64,000 nucleotides of DNA. Source: Ancylobacter vacuolatus (lineage in GTDB: Bacteria > Pseudomonadota > Alphaproteobacteria > Rhizobiales > Xanthobacteraceae). The position numbers were made by a program, and so were the translations under genes. Below the pieces are notes generated by a model that had not been told where the DNA came from, did no database searches, and was given only the letters and a program-made list of their open reading frames with translations. Shown here in pieces: positions 54,375 to 61,952 of the stretch. The DNA is taken from contig NZ_JAUSUH010000004.1 in NCBI RefSeq assembly GCF_030813595.1, positions 310,001 to 374,000 on the forward strand, in the 5' to 3' direction. The first letter of the stretch is position 1; every line of letters starts with the position of its first letter.

Positions 54375-55742
54375 ATGTCCCATCAAGACGTCACCCGCCA
54401 GCTCGCCGCCTGGATCGTCGGCTGCAGGCTCGCCGACATTCCCGCCTCAGTACAGACGGAGGGCGTGCGCACCTTCTTCAACTGGATGGGCTGCGCCGTC
54501 GGCGGCGCCCGCCACGAGACGGTGGACCGGGCGCTGGCCGGCATCTCGCCCTTTGCCGGCAAGCCGCAGGCGACCATCATCGGGCGCGGAGAGCGGCTGG
54601 ACGTGCCGAACGCGGCGCTGATCAACGGCATCTCCTCGCATGTGCTCGACTATGACGACACTCATCTGAAGACCATCATCCACCCCGCCGGCCCGGTCGC
54701 TTCCGCTTTGCTGGCGGCGGCCGAGTATCAGCCGATGTCCGGCGCCGACTTCCTCAACGCGCTGATCGTGGGCGTCGAGGTGGAATGCCGGATCGGCAAC
54801 AGCGTCTACCCCGCCCATTATGATCGCGGCTGGCACATCACCGGCACCACAGGGGTGTTCGGTGCTGCCGCCGCCGTCGGCCATATGCTGAAGCTGGACG
54901 AGACCCAGATGACCTGGGCGCTCGGCATCGCCGCGACGCAGGCCTCGGGGCTGCGCGAAATGTTCGGCACCATGTGCAAGAGCCTGCACCCCGGCGCCGC
55001 CGCCCGCAACGGCGGGCTGGCCGCCTTCCTCGCCAAGGCCGGCTTCGACAGCTCGCTGCAGGCGATCGAGGCGCCGCGCGGCTTCGCCAACGTGCTCTCC
55101 ACCAAGCAGGATTATAACGAGATCCTCGGCGGGCTCGGCCAGACCTGGGAAGCCGGGCTCAATTCCTACAAGCCCTTCGCCTGCGGCATTGTCATCCACC
55201 CCACCATCGATGGCTGCCAGCAGCTGCGCGAGGAGCTGGGCGACGCGGTGAACAGCATCGCCGCCGTGCGCCTGCGCACCCATCCGCTGGTGCTGGAACT
55301 CACCGGCAAGCGCACGCCGAAGACCGGGCTGGAAACCAAGTTCAGCGTGTTCCACGCCGCCGCCTGTGCGCTGCTGCGCGGCGATGGCTCGCCCACAGCC
55401 TTCACCGACGAAGCCGCCAACGCGCCCGAGATCATCGCCCTGCGCGACAAGGTGGACGCCACCTCAGACACCTCGATCCATGAGGCATCCGTGGTGATCG
55501 AGGTGCGGTTCGACGACGGGCGGGTGATCGAGAAGACGATCGAGCGCGCCATTGGCAGCCATGACAAGCCGCTGAGCAACGCCCATCTCGAGCGCAAATT
55601 CGCCCATCAGTCGGGACTGGTTGTCGGCGAGGAGGTGACGCAGGCGCTGATGGCGCTGTGCTGGCGCCTGCCGGAGCTGGCTGACGCCGGCGAGATCGCC
55701 CGCGCCTCGGTGCCGGCCGGACTGCGCGACGCGGCGGAGTGA
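54375..55742 (+). CDS. MmgE/PrpD family protein (1)
   Basis: 455 residues. The family signature is visible as NGISSHVLDYDDTHLKTIIH (residues about 83-102), followed by the helical ATQASGLREMFGTMCKSLHP and later the lid domain. PrpD-type enzymes dehydrate 2-methylcitrate; others decarboxylate cis-aconitate or epimerise iminodisuccinate. Here it stands beside dehydrogenases that act on hydroxy acids, so it may dehydrate or epimerise a substituted malate/citrate. ATG has AGGAG upstream. Confidence 0.85.
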   Translation: MSHQDVTRQLAAWIVGCRLADIPASVQTEGVRTFFNWMGCAVGGARHETVDRALAGISPFAGKPQATIIGRGERLDVPNAALINGISSHVLDYDDTHLKTIIHPAGPVASALLAAAEYQPMSGADFLNALIVGVEVECRIGNSVYPAHYDRGWHITGTTGVFGAAAAVGHMLKLDETQMTWALGIAATQASGLREMFGTMCKSLHPGAAARNGGLAAFLAKAGFDSSLQAIEAPRGFANVLSTKQDYNEILGGLGQTWEAGLNSYKPFACGIVIHPTIDGCQQLREELGDAVNSIAAVRLRTHPLVLELTGKRTPKTGLETKFSVFHAAACALLRGDGSPTAFTDEAANAPEIIALRDKVDATSDTSIHEASVVIEVRFDDGRVIEKTIERAIGSHDKPLSNAHLERKFAHQSGLVVGEEVTQALMALCWRLPELADAGEIARASVPAGLRDAAE

Positions 55743-55752
55743 GGGAGACGAC

Positions 55753-56850
55753 ATGACCGCCCATCCCCCTCTGCGCATCGGCGTCCTCAATGGCGACGAT
55801 ATCGGCCATGAGATCGTGCCCGCCGCCCATGCCATCGCGGCTGCGGCGGCGCAGGCCTGCGGGCTCGCCATCGACTGGCGCCCGATGCCGCTCGGCCGCA
55901 AGGCGCTGGACGAGCTCGGCCACACCATGCCGCCGGGCACGCTGGAGACGCTCGGCACGCTCGACGGCTTCATCCTCGGCCCGATCGGCCATCAGGCCTA
56001 TCCGAAGGTGCCGGAGGCGATCAATCCGCACCCGATCCTGCGCAAGAGCTTCGACCTGTTCGCCAATGTGCGCCCCACCCGCTCCTATCCCGGGCTGGGC
56101 TGCCTCTATGACGACATCGACCTCGTGATCGTGCGCGAGAACAATGAGGGCTTCCAGCCCGACCGCAACGTGGTGGCCGGCTGCGGCGAGTTCCGCCCGA
56201 CCCATGACACCACCATCTCGGTGCGCGTCATCACCCGCGAGGGCAGCCGCAAGGTCGCCCGCGCCGCCTTCGAGATCGCCCGCGCCCGCAAGAAGCGGCT
56301 CACCGTCGTGCACAAGAACACGGTGTTCAAGCTCGGCTGCGGCATGTTCGTGGAGGAGTGCTACGAGGCCGGCAAGGAATTTCCCGATGTCGCCATCGAG
56401 GAAGTCATCGTCGACACCTTCGCGATGAAGCTGGTGCGCGAGCCGCAGCGCTTCGACACGGTCGTGACTACCAACATGTTCGGCGACATTCTCACCGACG
56501 AGGCGGCCGGGCTGGTCGGCGGGCTCGGCATGGCGCCGGGCCTGTGCATCGGGCGCGGCGACATCGCCATGGCGCAGGCCACCCACGGCTCGGCGCCCGA
56601 CATTGCCGGCAAGGGGCTGGCCAATCCCTATGCGATGATCGAATCCACCCGGATGCTGATCGAGTGGCTCGGCCGCCGGCGCGGCATTCCGGCCGCCGCC
56701 GAGGCCAGCGCGCTGATGAAGGCGGGCATCGACGCCGCGTTGGCCAACCCCGCCACCCGCACCCCCGACATTCGCGGCACCGGCACCCAGGCCGACATGA
56801 CCAACGCCATTCTTTCCTACATGGAGACCCACGCTCATGCGCCGGCATAA
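55753..56850 (+). CDS. Isocitrate/isopropylmalate dehydrogenase family protein (1)
   Basis: 365 residues. Family motifs: GVLNGDDIGHEI, RKSFDLFANVRPTRSYPG (substrate Arg), the Lys of VVHKNTVFKLGCG, DTFAMKL, TTNMFGDILTDEAAGL (metal Asp) and HGSAPDIAGKGLANP (NAD pocket). The usual REN-EG-Y catalytic Tyr region reads VRENNEGFQPDRN, with Gln in the Tyr position. It should oxidise and decarboxylate a 2-hydroxy-3-carboxy acid with NAD; which one is not clear. It overlaps the next homologue by 14 bp. Confidence 0.88.
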   Translation: MTAHPPLRIGVLNGDDIGHEIVPAAHAIAAAAAQACGLAIDWRPMPLGRKALDELGHTMPPGTLETLGTLDGFILGPIGHQAYPKVPEAINPHPILRKSFDLFANVRPTRSYPGLGCLYDDIDLVIVRENNEGFQPDRNVVAGCGEFRPTHDTTISVRVITREGSRKVARAAFEIARARKKRLTVVHKNTVFKLGCGMFVEECYEAGKEFPDVAIEEVIVDTFAMKLVREPQRFDTVVTTNMFGDILTDEAAGLVGGLGMAPGLCIGRGDIAMAQATHGSAPDIAGKGLANPYAMIESTRMLIEWLGRRRGIPAAAEASALMKAGIDAALANPATRTPDIRGTGTQADMTNAILSYMETHAHAPA

Positions 56851-57943
56851 AATCGCGCTCATTCCCGGAGACGGCATCGGCTCCGACGTCATCAATGCCG
56901 GCCGCGAGGTGCTGGATGCGCTCGCCGCCAGCGATGGCAGCTTCGGCTTCGATTTCGAGAGCTTCGACTGGGGCTCCGACCGCTACCGCCGCGTCGGCAC
57001 GATGATGCCGGAAGACGGCGTCGACACGCTGCGCGGCTTCGACGCCATCTATTTCGGTGCCGTCGGCGACCCCAAGATCCCGGATCACATCACCCTGTGG
57101 GAACTGCGCCTCGCCATCTGCCAGGGGCTCGACCAGTACGCCAATGTCCGGCCCTCGCGCCTGCTGCCGAACATCATCGGCCCGCTGCGGCCAGAACTGG
57201 GCCGCGAGATCGACTGGGTGATCGTGCGCGAGAACAGCGAGGGCGAATATGCCGGCGCGGGCGGTCGGGCGCATCGCGGCCTGCCGATCGAGGTCGGCAT
57301 CGACGTTTCGGTGTTCACCCGCACCGGTATCGAGCGCGTCTGCCGCTTCGCCTGCGAGCTCGCCATGTCGCGCCCGCGCAAGAAACTCACCATCGTCACC
57401 AAGTCGAACGCCCAGCGCCACGGCATGGTGCTGTGGGACGAGGTGTGCAAGGGCGTGATCAAGGACTTCCCCGAGCTGGATGTCGACTGGATGCTGGTCG
57501 ACGCCATGACCATGCGCCTCGTGCTGCGGCCGGGCACAGTCGACACGGTGCTCGCCACCAATCTGCATGCCGATGTGCTTTCCGACCTCGCCTCGGCGCT
57601 GAGCGGCAGCCTCGGCATCGGCGCCACCGCGAACCTCGCGCCGGACCGTTCTACCCCCTCGATGTTCGAGCCGATCCATGGCTCCGGCTTCGACCTGATC
57701 GGCAAGGGCATCGCCAACCCGATCGGCGCCTTCTGGAGCGCGGTGATGATGCTGGAACATCTGGGCGAGACCGCCGCCGCCACGCGGCTGATGGCGGCCA
57801 TTGAGCAAGTGACGGCCGAGGGCACCGCCCTGACCCCGGATCTCGGCGGAACGGCCGGCACAAGCGACATAACGGCGGCTGTGATCGCCCTTCTTCAACG
57901 TCAAAGTGTCGCAGAAGCCGACACAACCCGCCGCATCGCGTAG
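56837..57943 (+). CDS. Tartrate/D-malate dehydrogenase-like protein (2)
   Basis: 368 residues, closer to TtuC/DmlA: ALIPGDGIGSDVINAGREVL, DHITLWELRL, YANVRPSRLLP, VRENSEGEYAGAG (catalytic Tyr present), IVTKSNAQRHGMVLWDE (Lys) and ATNLHADVLSDLASAL. The NAD-loop motif normally reading HGSAPDIAGKG is HGSGFDLIGKG, an unusual change that may alter cofactor binding. It overlaps the preceding homologue by 14 bp; the two may form one heteromeric enzyme. Confidence 0.85.
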   Translation: MRRHKIALIPGDGIGSDVINAGREVLDALAASDGSFGFDFESFDWGSDRYRRVGTMMPEDGVDTLRGFDAIYFGAVGDPKIPDHITLWELRLAICQGLDQYANVRPSRLLPNIIGPLRPELGREIDWVIVRENSEGEYAGAGGRAHRGLPIEVGIDVSVFTRTGIERVCRFACELAMSRPRKKLTIVTKSNAQRHGMVLWDEVCKGVIKDFPELDVDWMLVDAMTMRLVLRPGTVDTVLATNLHADVLSDLASALSGSLGIGATANLAPDRSTPSMFEPIHGSGFDLIGKGIANPIGAFWSAVMMLEHLGETAAATRLMAAIEQVTAEGTALTPDLGGTAGTSDITAAVIALLQRQSVAEADTTRRIA

Positions 57944-57968
57944 AAACTGGAAGCCTTCCAACGCGAAA

Positions 57969-57985
57969 CTGTTTACAATTGACGG
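57969..57985. promoter_or_regulatory. GntR-type site at the start of the regulator gene
   Basis: CTGTTTACAATTGACGG (57969-57985), ending at the base before ATG 57986, matches the TGTTGACAGTTGaCGG motif. Binding here would block translation initiation or transcription of the regulator (autoregulation). Confidence 0.55.
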
Positions 57986-58687
57986 ATGAGCATCATCAGC
58001 GATTCCGCTCATTTGAGCGACCTGTCCGTTGTGAAGAGCGTCTCCCTCACGAGCGCGCTCGAAAAGGAACTCGAGCGCCTCATTCTCACCGGCGAGCTGG
58101 AGCCGGGGGTTCGGATCAACGAGATCCACCTCTCGAACCGCTTCGGCACCAGCCGCGGCCCGATCCGCGAGGCCACCCGCAGCCTTGAGGCGAAGGGGCT
58201 GGTCGAGGTGGTGCGCAACCGGGGCGTCTTCGTCCGGCGGCTGTCGGTCGAGGACGCGATCGAGATCTATGACGTGCGCGCGGCTTTGTTCGGCCAGGCC
58301 GGTCGCCTGCTGGCCGAGCGGATGACCGACGGGCTGCTGGCCGAGTTGACCCGCATGGTCGACGAGATGGACGCGGTGGCCGAGCGCGGCAGCTTCGACG
58401 ACTATTACCCGCTCAATCTCGGCTTCCATAACCTCATCGTCAGCTCCTGCGGCAACCGCACGCTGCTGGCCGAGTACCACCGCTTCGTCAACAAGCTGCA
58501 CCTGTTCCGTGCCCGTGCGCTGGTGCAGGGCGGCGGCCTCGCCGTGTCGAACCGCGAGCACCGGGCGATGCTGGAGGCGCTGGCCTCCGGCGATGGCGAG
58601 CGGGCGCAGGTGACACATTGGCGCCATGTGGCGCTGGCCAAGCGCCGGCTCATCGCCGCCGTCGACGGCCACGCCCGCAACGACTGA
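57986..58687 (+). CDS. GntR-family regulator with FCD domain (1)
   Basis: 233 residues. The winged helix-turn-helix is ALEKELERLILTGELEPGVR followed by INEIHLSNRFGTSRGPIREA. The C-terminal FCD domain has metal-ligand His residues in NLGFHNLIV, NREHRAML and HWRHVAL. The FadR-like subfamily binds TNGTNNACNA-type sites and responds to organic acids. It closes the plus-strand catabolic operon and is convergent with pdxA2. Confidence 0.88.
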   Translation: MSIISDSAHLSDLSVVKSVSLTSALEKELERLILTGELEPGVRINEIHLSNRFGTSRGPIREATRSLEAKGLVEVVRNRGVFVRRLSVEDAIEIYDVRAALFGQAGRLLAERMTDGLLAELTRMVDEMDAVAERGSFDDYYPLNLGFHNLIVSSCGNRTLLAEYHRFVNKLHLFRARALVQGGGLAVSNREHRAMLEALASGDGERAQVTHWRHVALAKRRLIAAVDGHARND

Positions 58688-58715
58688 AGGCACCGGCCTC
58701 TCTCGAGGGCCGCGC

Positions 58716-58740
58716 TCCCTCTCCCCGACGGGGAGAGGGA
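58716..58740. terminator. Perfect hairpin between convergent genes
   Basis: TCCCTCTCCCC (58716-58726) and GGGGAGAGGGA (58730-58740) with a 3-nt loop lie between the converging GntR and pdxA2 genes. No T-run follows, so it is either a Rho-assisted bidirectional stop or a dispersed hairpin common in this group. Confidence 0.6.
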
Positions 58741-58758
58741 AGTCGGAAGGCGCGTCCC

Positions 58759-59787
58759 TCACGCGGCGGCGGCGCGCGCCTCGATCTTGCGCGAGGCCAC
58801 GCGGGCGGCGAGGCGGATGGCGGACTGGAAGGCGCCGATATCGGCCACGCCCTTGCCGACGATGTCGAAGGCCGTGCCATGCGCCGGGGTGGTGAACACC
58901 ACCTCCAGCCCGGCGGTGATGGTCACGCCCTTGTTGAAGCCCTTGAGCTTGGTCGCGATCTGGCCCTGATCGTGATACATCGCCAGCACGCTGTCATAGG
59001 CACCGGCAAACGCCTTGAGATAGACGGTGTCGGACGGATAGGGCCCTTCGCAGGCGATGCCCTCCCGCGCCATCGCCTCCACCGCCGGGCGGATGATCTC
59101 AATCTCCTCCATGCCGAACAGCCCGCCCTCGCCGCCATGCGGGTTGAGCGCCGCCACCGCGATGCGGGGGCGGTCGATGCCGGCCTTGCGCATCGTCTCA
59201 TCGGCAAGGCGCAACGCGCCGCACACGCTGTCGAACGTCACCTGGTCCAGCGCCGTGCGCAGCGAGACATGCGACGTGACGCGCGTCATCCACTGGCCTT
59301 CCAGCACGTTCATCTCGCTGAACGGGCCCTTATGGTCGAGCAGATGGGCGAACATCTTGTGCTCGTCCGGGAAGCGCCAGCCGCCTTTGAACATCGCCTG
59401 CTTGTTCAGCGGGGCGAAGCACACGCCGTCCACCTCCGCCGCCTTGGCGAAGTCGATGGCGCGGGCCAGCGTGTCGCCGGTCAGCCGGCCGGAATCGGGG
59501 TTGGCGACGCCGAGCGGGAAGGCGTCCGGGTCGGTATTGCCGAGGTCAACCAGCGGGATTTCAGGCGCGCTCCAGTCCACCACGCCGGGTGACTCATAGC
59601 GCTGAAAGGTCAGCGTCACCCCGGCATGGCGCGCGCCCATCTCAAGCACACGGGCATCGCCCACCACGACCAGCCGCGCCACCTCGTCGAGGCCGCCCTG
59701 GCTCAGCAGGCGCGCGGTCTGCTCGGGGCCGATGCCGGTGCAGTCGCCAGGGGTGAGGGCGAGAATGGGGAGCGGGTGCGCGGTCAT
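58759..59787 (-). CDS. PdxA2-type 4-hydroxythreonate/threonate/erythronate phosphate dehydrogenase
   Basis: 342 residues of the PdxA family: LALTPGDCTGIGPEQTARLL, FAPLNKQAMFKGG, metal His in TRVTSHVSL, AALNPHGGEGGLFG, AMYHDQGQIATKL and TTPAHGTAFDIVGKG. PdxA2 enzymes oxidise and decarboxylate 4-phospho-D-threonate or -erythronate to dihydroxyacetone phosphate. The DUF1537 acid kinase that normally accompanies them is absent here. It follows a GntR gene by 4 bp. Confidence 0.85.
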   Translation of the reverse strand: MTAHPLPILALTPGDCTGIGPEQTARLLSQGGLDEVARLVVVGDARVLEMGARHAGVTLTFQRYESPGVVDWSAPEIPLVDLGNTDPDAFPLGVANPDSGRLTGDTLARAIDFAKAAEVDGVCFAPLNKQAMFKGGWRFPDEHKMFAHLLDHKGPFSEMNVLEGQWMTRVTSHVSLRTALDQVTFDSVCGALRLADETMRKAGIDRPRIAVAALNPHGGEGGLFGMEEIEIIRPAVEAMAREGIACEGPYPSDTVYLKAFAGAYDSVLAMYHDQGQIATKLKGFNKGVTITAGLEVVFTTPAHGTAFDIVGKGVADIGAFQSAIRLAARVASRKIEARAAAA

Positions 59788-59791
59788 GAAA

Positions 59792-60529
59792 CTACCTGTC
59801 CTTGGAACGTGACTGTCGGGGATCGAGCGGGCCAGGGCGCGCCTCGGTGGCGCTGTCATCCTCCAGCGTGCGCAGGAAGCGCGCCTTGCCGGCGAGGATG
59901 TGCCGCTCCAGAAGGCGGGCCGCGCCGGTGCCGTCGCTTTGGCGCAGCGCGTCGAGGATCGCCTTGTGCTCGTCATTGGAGGTGCGCATCGAGCCGGGCA
60001 GCACCAGGCCGCGCCGGCGGAACAGATGCAGCTCCGCCTCCAGCAGCGGGTAGAGCTCGATCAGCTTGTCATTGTCGGAGGCGACGACGACCTGGCGGTG
60101 GAACTCGTTGTTCAGCGTGTAGAAGGTGGCGATGTCGGGCGCCTCGATCGCCGCGTCCATCGCCCCGATCAGCTCTTCCAGCCCGCGCAGCTGCACTGTG
60201 GTGATGATGGCGGCCGAAAGCCGCCCGGCGGTGCCGAACAGGCCGGCGCGGATGTCGTAGAGGTCGAGCGCCTCCTTGGTAGAGACCTCGCGCACGAAGA
60301 AGCCGCGATTGAGTTCGCTGCGCAGCAGGCCGATCTGCTCCAGCGCCCGGCAGGCCTCGCGCACCGGGCCGCGGCTGATGCCGAGCCGAAGCGCCAGCGT
60401 GCTCTCATTGATGCGGGTGCCGCCGGTGAGTTCGCCGGTGCCGATCATGCGCTCGATCTCGCGCTGGATCAGCGGCACGAAAGAGGCGGTGCGCGGGGTG
60501 CGGGCGGGGTTTGCAGCGGGGCGGAGCAT
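59792..60529 (-). CDS. GntR-family regulator with FCD domain (2)
   Basis: 245 residues. The helix-turn-helix is IQREIERMIGTGELTGGTRI and NESTLALRLGISRGPVREAC; the FCD domain has TLNNEFHRQVV, SNDEHKAILDAL and LLERHILAG as metal ligands. It precedes pdxA2 with 4 bp between and has a perfect TTGTTGACAA site 28 bp upstream, so autoregulation is likely. The start at 60529 is chosen over an upstream Met in the promoter. Confidence 0.88.
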   Translation of the reverse strand: MLRPAANPARTPRTASFVPLIQREIERMIGTGELTGGTRINESTLALRLGISRGPVREACRALEQIGLLRSELNRGFFVREVSTKEALDLYDIRAGLFGTAGRLSAAIITTVQLRGLEELIGAMDAAIEAPDIATFYTLNNEFHRQVVVASDNDKLIELYPLLEAELHLFRRRGLVLPGSMRTSNDEHKAILDALRQSDGTGAARLLERHILAGKARFLRTLEDDSATEARPGPLDPRQSRSKDR

Positions 60530-60840
60530 GGCGCCATCTGGCCCGCATAATCGCCGATTGTCAACAATGCTGCGCCAAAACGACACTATTCGCCTAAACC
60601 GGCAGCGCCGGCGCCCTCACCCACCGTAACAACGCTCCGCGGTGACATACGCCGTAAATGCAAGCGCCTCCGCGTCTTCCGCCCGTCTAACCGACGACGG
60701 GCAGTCGAGCGAGCTGTCCGGAAGTGCGCTGTCACTGCCATTAAGTGTTGACAGTTGTCGGTTCGTTGAACACTGTCGCCTGCACCAGCGCTGCGGTGCC
60801 GCCGCCCCAATAGGCCGCACCCCGATTTCCAGGAGTTTCC
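60530..60840. promoter_or_regulatory. Divergent control region with two GntR-type sites
   Basis: 311 bp without a gene. TTGTCAACAA (60558-60567), a perfect TTGT-N2-ACAA palindrome, faces the GntR gene. GTGTTGACAGTTGTCG (60745-60760) faces the plus-strand dehydrogenase at 60841. A CCAGGAG ribosome site precedes ATG 60841. I see nothing else in the middle. Confidence 0.6.
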
Positions 60841-61926
60841 ATGACGACCTATTCGATAGCGGTCATTCCCGGCGACGGGATCGGCAATGAGGTGGTGCCG
60901 GAGGCGCAGCGCGTTCTGGAGGCGGCCAGCCGCATCGGCGGCTTCTCCTTCGATTGGACCCATTATGACTGGAGCTGCGAGCGCTTCGCCAAGACCGGGG
61001 CGATGATGCCGGCGGACGGCCTGCAGCAGATCCGCGACAAGGACGCCATCTTCCTCGGCGCCGTCGGCTTTCCCGGCGTGCCGGATCATGTCTCGCTGTG
61101 GGGCCTGCTGATCCCGATCCGCCGCAGCTTCCATCAATATGTGAATCTGCGCCCGGTGAAGCTGCTCGCCGGCGTCGAGAGCCCGCTCAAGGGCCGCGAG
61201 GCCGGCTCGATCGACTTCTATGTCGTGCGTGAAAACAATGAGGGCGAATATTCCTCCATTGGCGGCCGGCTCTATGAGGGGCTGGAGGACGAGCTAGTGA
61301 TGCAGCAGTCCATCTTCACCCGCCGCGGCTGCGACCGGGTGATGCGCTACGCCTTCGAACTCGCCAAGGGCCGCAAGCAGCACGTCACCTCGGCCACCAA
61401 GTCGAACGGCATCAGCCACACCATGCCGTACTGGGACGAGCGCTTCGCCGCGATCTCCAAGGAATATCCCGGCTTCACCACCGACCAGTATCATATCGAC
61501 ATCCTGACCGCGCATTTCGTGCGCAACCCGGACTGGTTCGACGTGGTGGTCGCCTCCAATCTGTTCGGCGACATCCTGTCCGATCTCGGCCCGGCGGTGG
61601 TCGGCTCCATCGGCATCGCGCCGGGCGCCAACATCAATCCCGAGAAGGACTACCCCTCGATGTTCGAGCCGGTGCACGGCTCGGCGCCTGACATTGCCGG
61701 CAAGGGCGTCGCCAATCCGATCGGCCAGATCTGGTCGGGGGCGATGATGCTGCGCCATCTCGGCGAGGAAGCCACCGCGCGCGCCATCGAGCAGGCGATC
61801 GAGGACGTGCTCGCCCGTCGCGACAGCCTCACCCGCGACCTCGGCGGCACCGCCGGCACACGCGAACTGACCGACGCCATCATCGGCGCCCTGCCCTCCT
61901 CCGCCGCCCGCGCCCCGGCGGCCTGA
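60841..61926 (+). CDS. Tartrate/D-malate dehydrogenase (TtuC/DmlA family) (3)
   Basis: 361 residues. All TtuC/DmlA motifs are present: VIPGDGIGNEVVPEAQRVLE, DHVSLWG, YVNLRPVKLL, VRENNEGEYSSIGG (catalytic Tyr), TSATKSNGISHTMPYWDER (Lys), ASNLFGDILSDLGPA (metal Asp) and HGSAPDIAGKGVANP. It likely oxidises D-malate, tartrate or a close 2-hydroxy acid with NAD and decarboxylation. It is the most canonical of the three homologues and is followed by a PrpD-family gene. Confidence 0.88.
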   Translation: MTTYSIAVIPGDGIGNEVVPEAQRVLEAASRIGGFSFDWTHYDWSCERFAKTGAMMPADGLQQIRDKDAIFLGAVGFPGVPDHVSLWGLLIPIRRSFHQYVNLRPVKLLAGVESPLKGREAGSIDFYVVRENNEGEYSSIGGRLYEGLEDELVMQQSIFTRRGCDRVMRYAFELAKGRKQHVTSATKSNGISHTMPYWDERFAAISKEYPGFTTDQYHIDILTAHFVRNPDWFDVVVASNLFGDILSDLGPAVVGSIGIAPGANINPEKDYPSMFEPVHGSAPDIAGKGVANPIGQIWSGAMMLRHLGEEATARAIEQAIEDVLARRDSLTRDLGGTAGTRELTDAIIGALPSSAARAPAA

Positions 61927-61952
61927 CGCCCGATAAAACGAGGAAACGTTCC

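Noticed and set aside
58716-58740. Hairpin as intrinsic terminator
   Set aside because: The stem is perfect but has no T-run on either strand, so intrinsic termination cannot be claimed with confidence.
56492-58762. A 756-codon antisense open frame opposite the dehydrogenases and GntR gene
   Set aside because: Same reasons: a GC-driven shadow with no recognisable domain.
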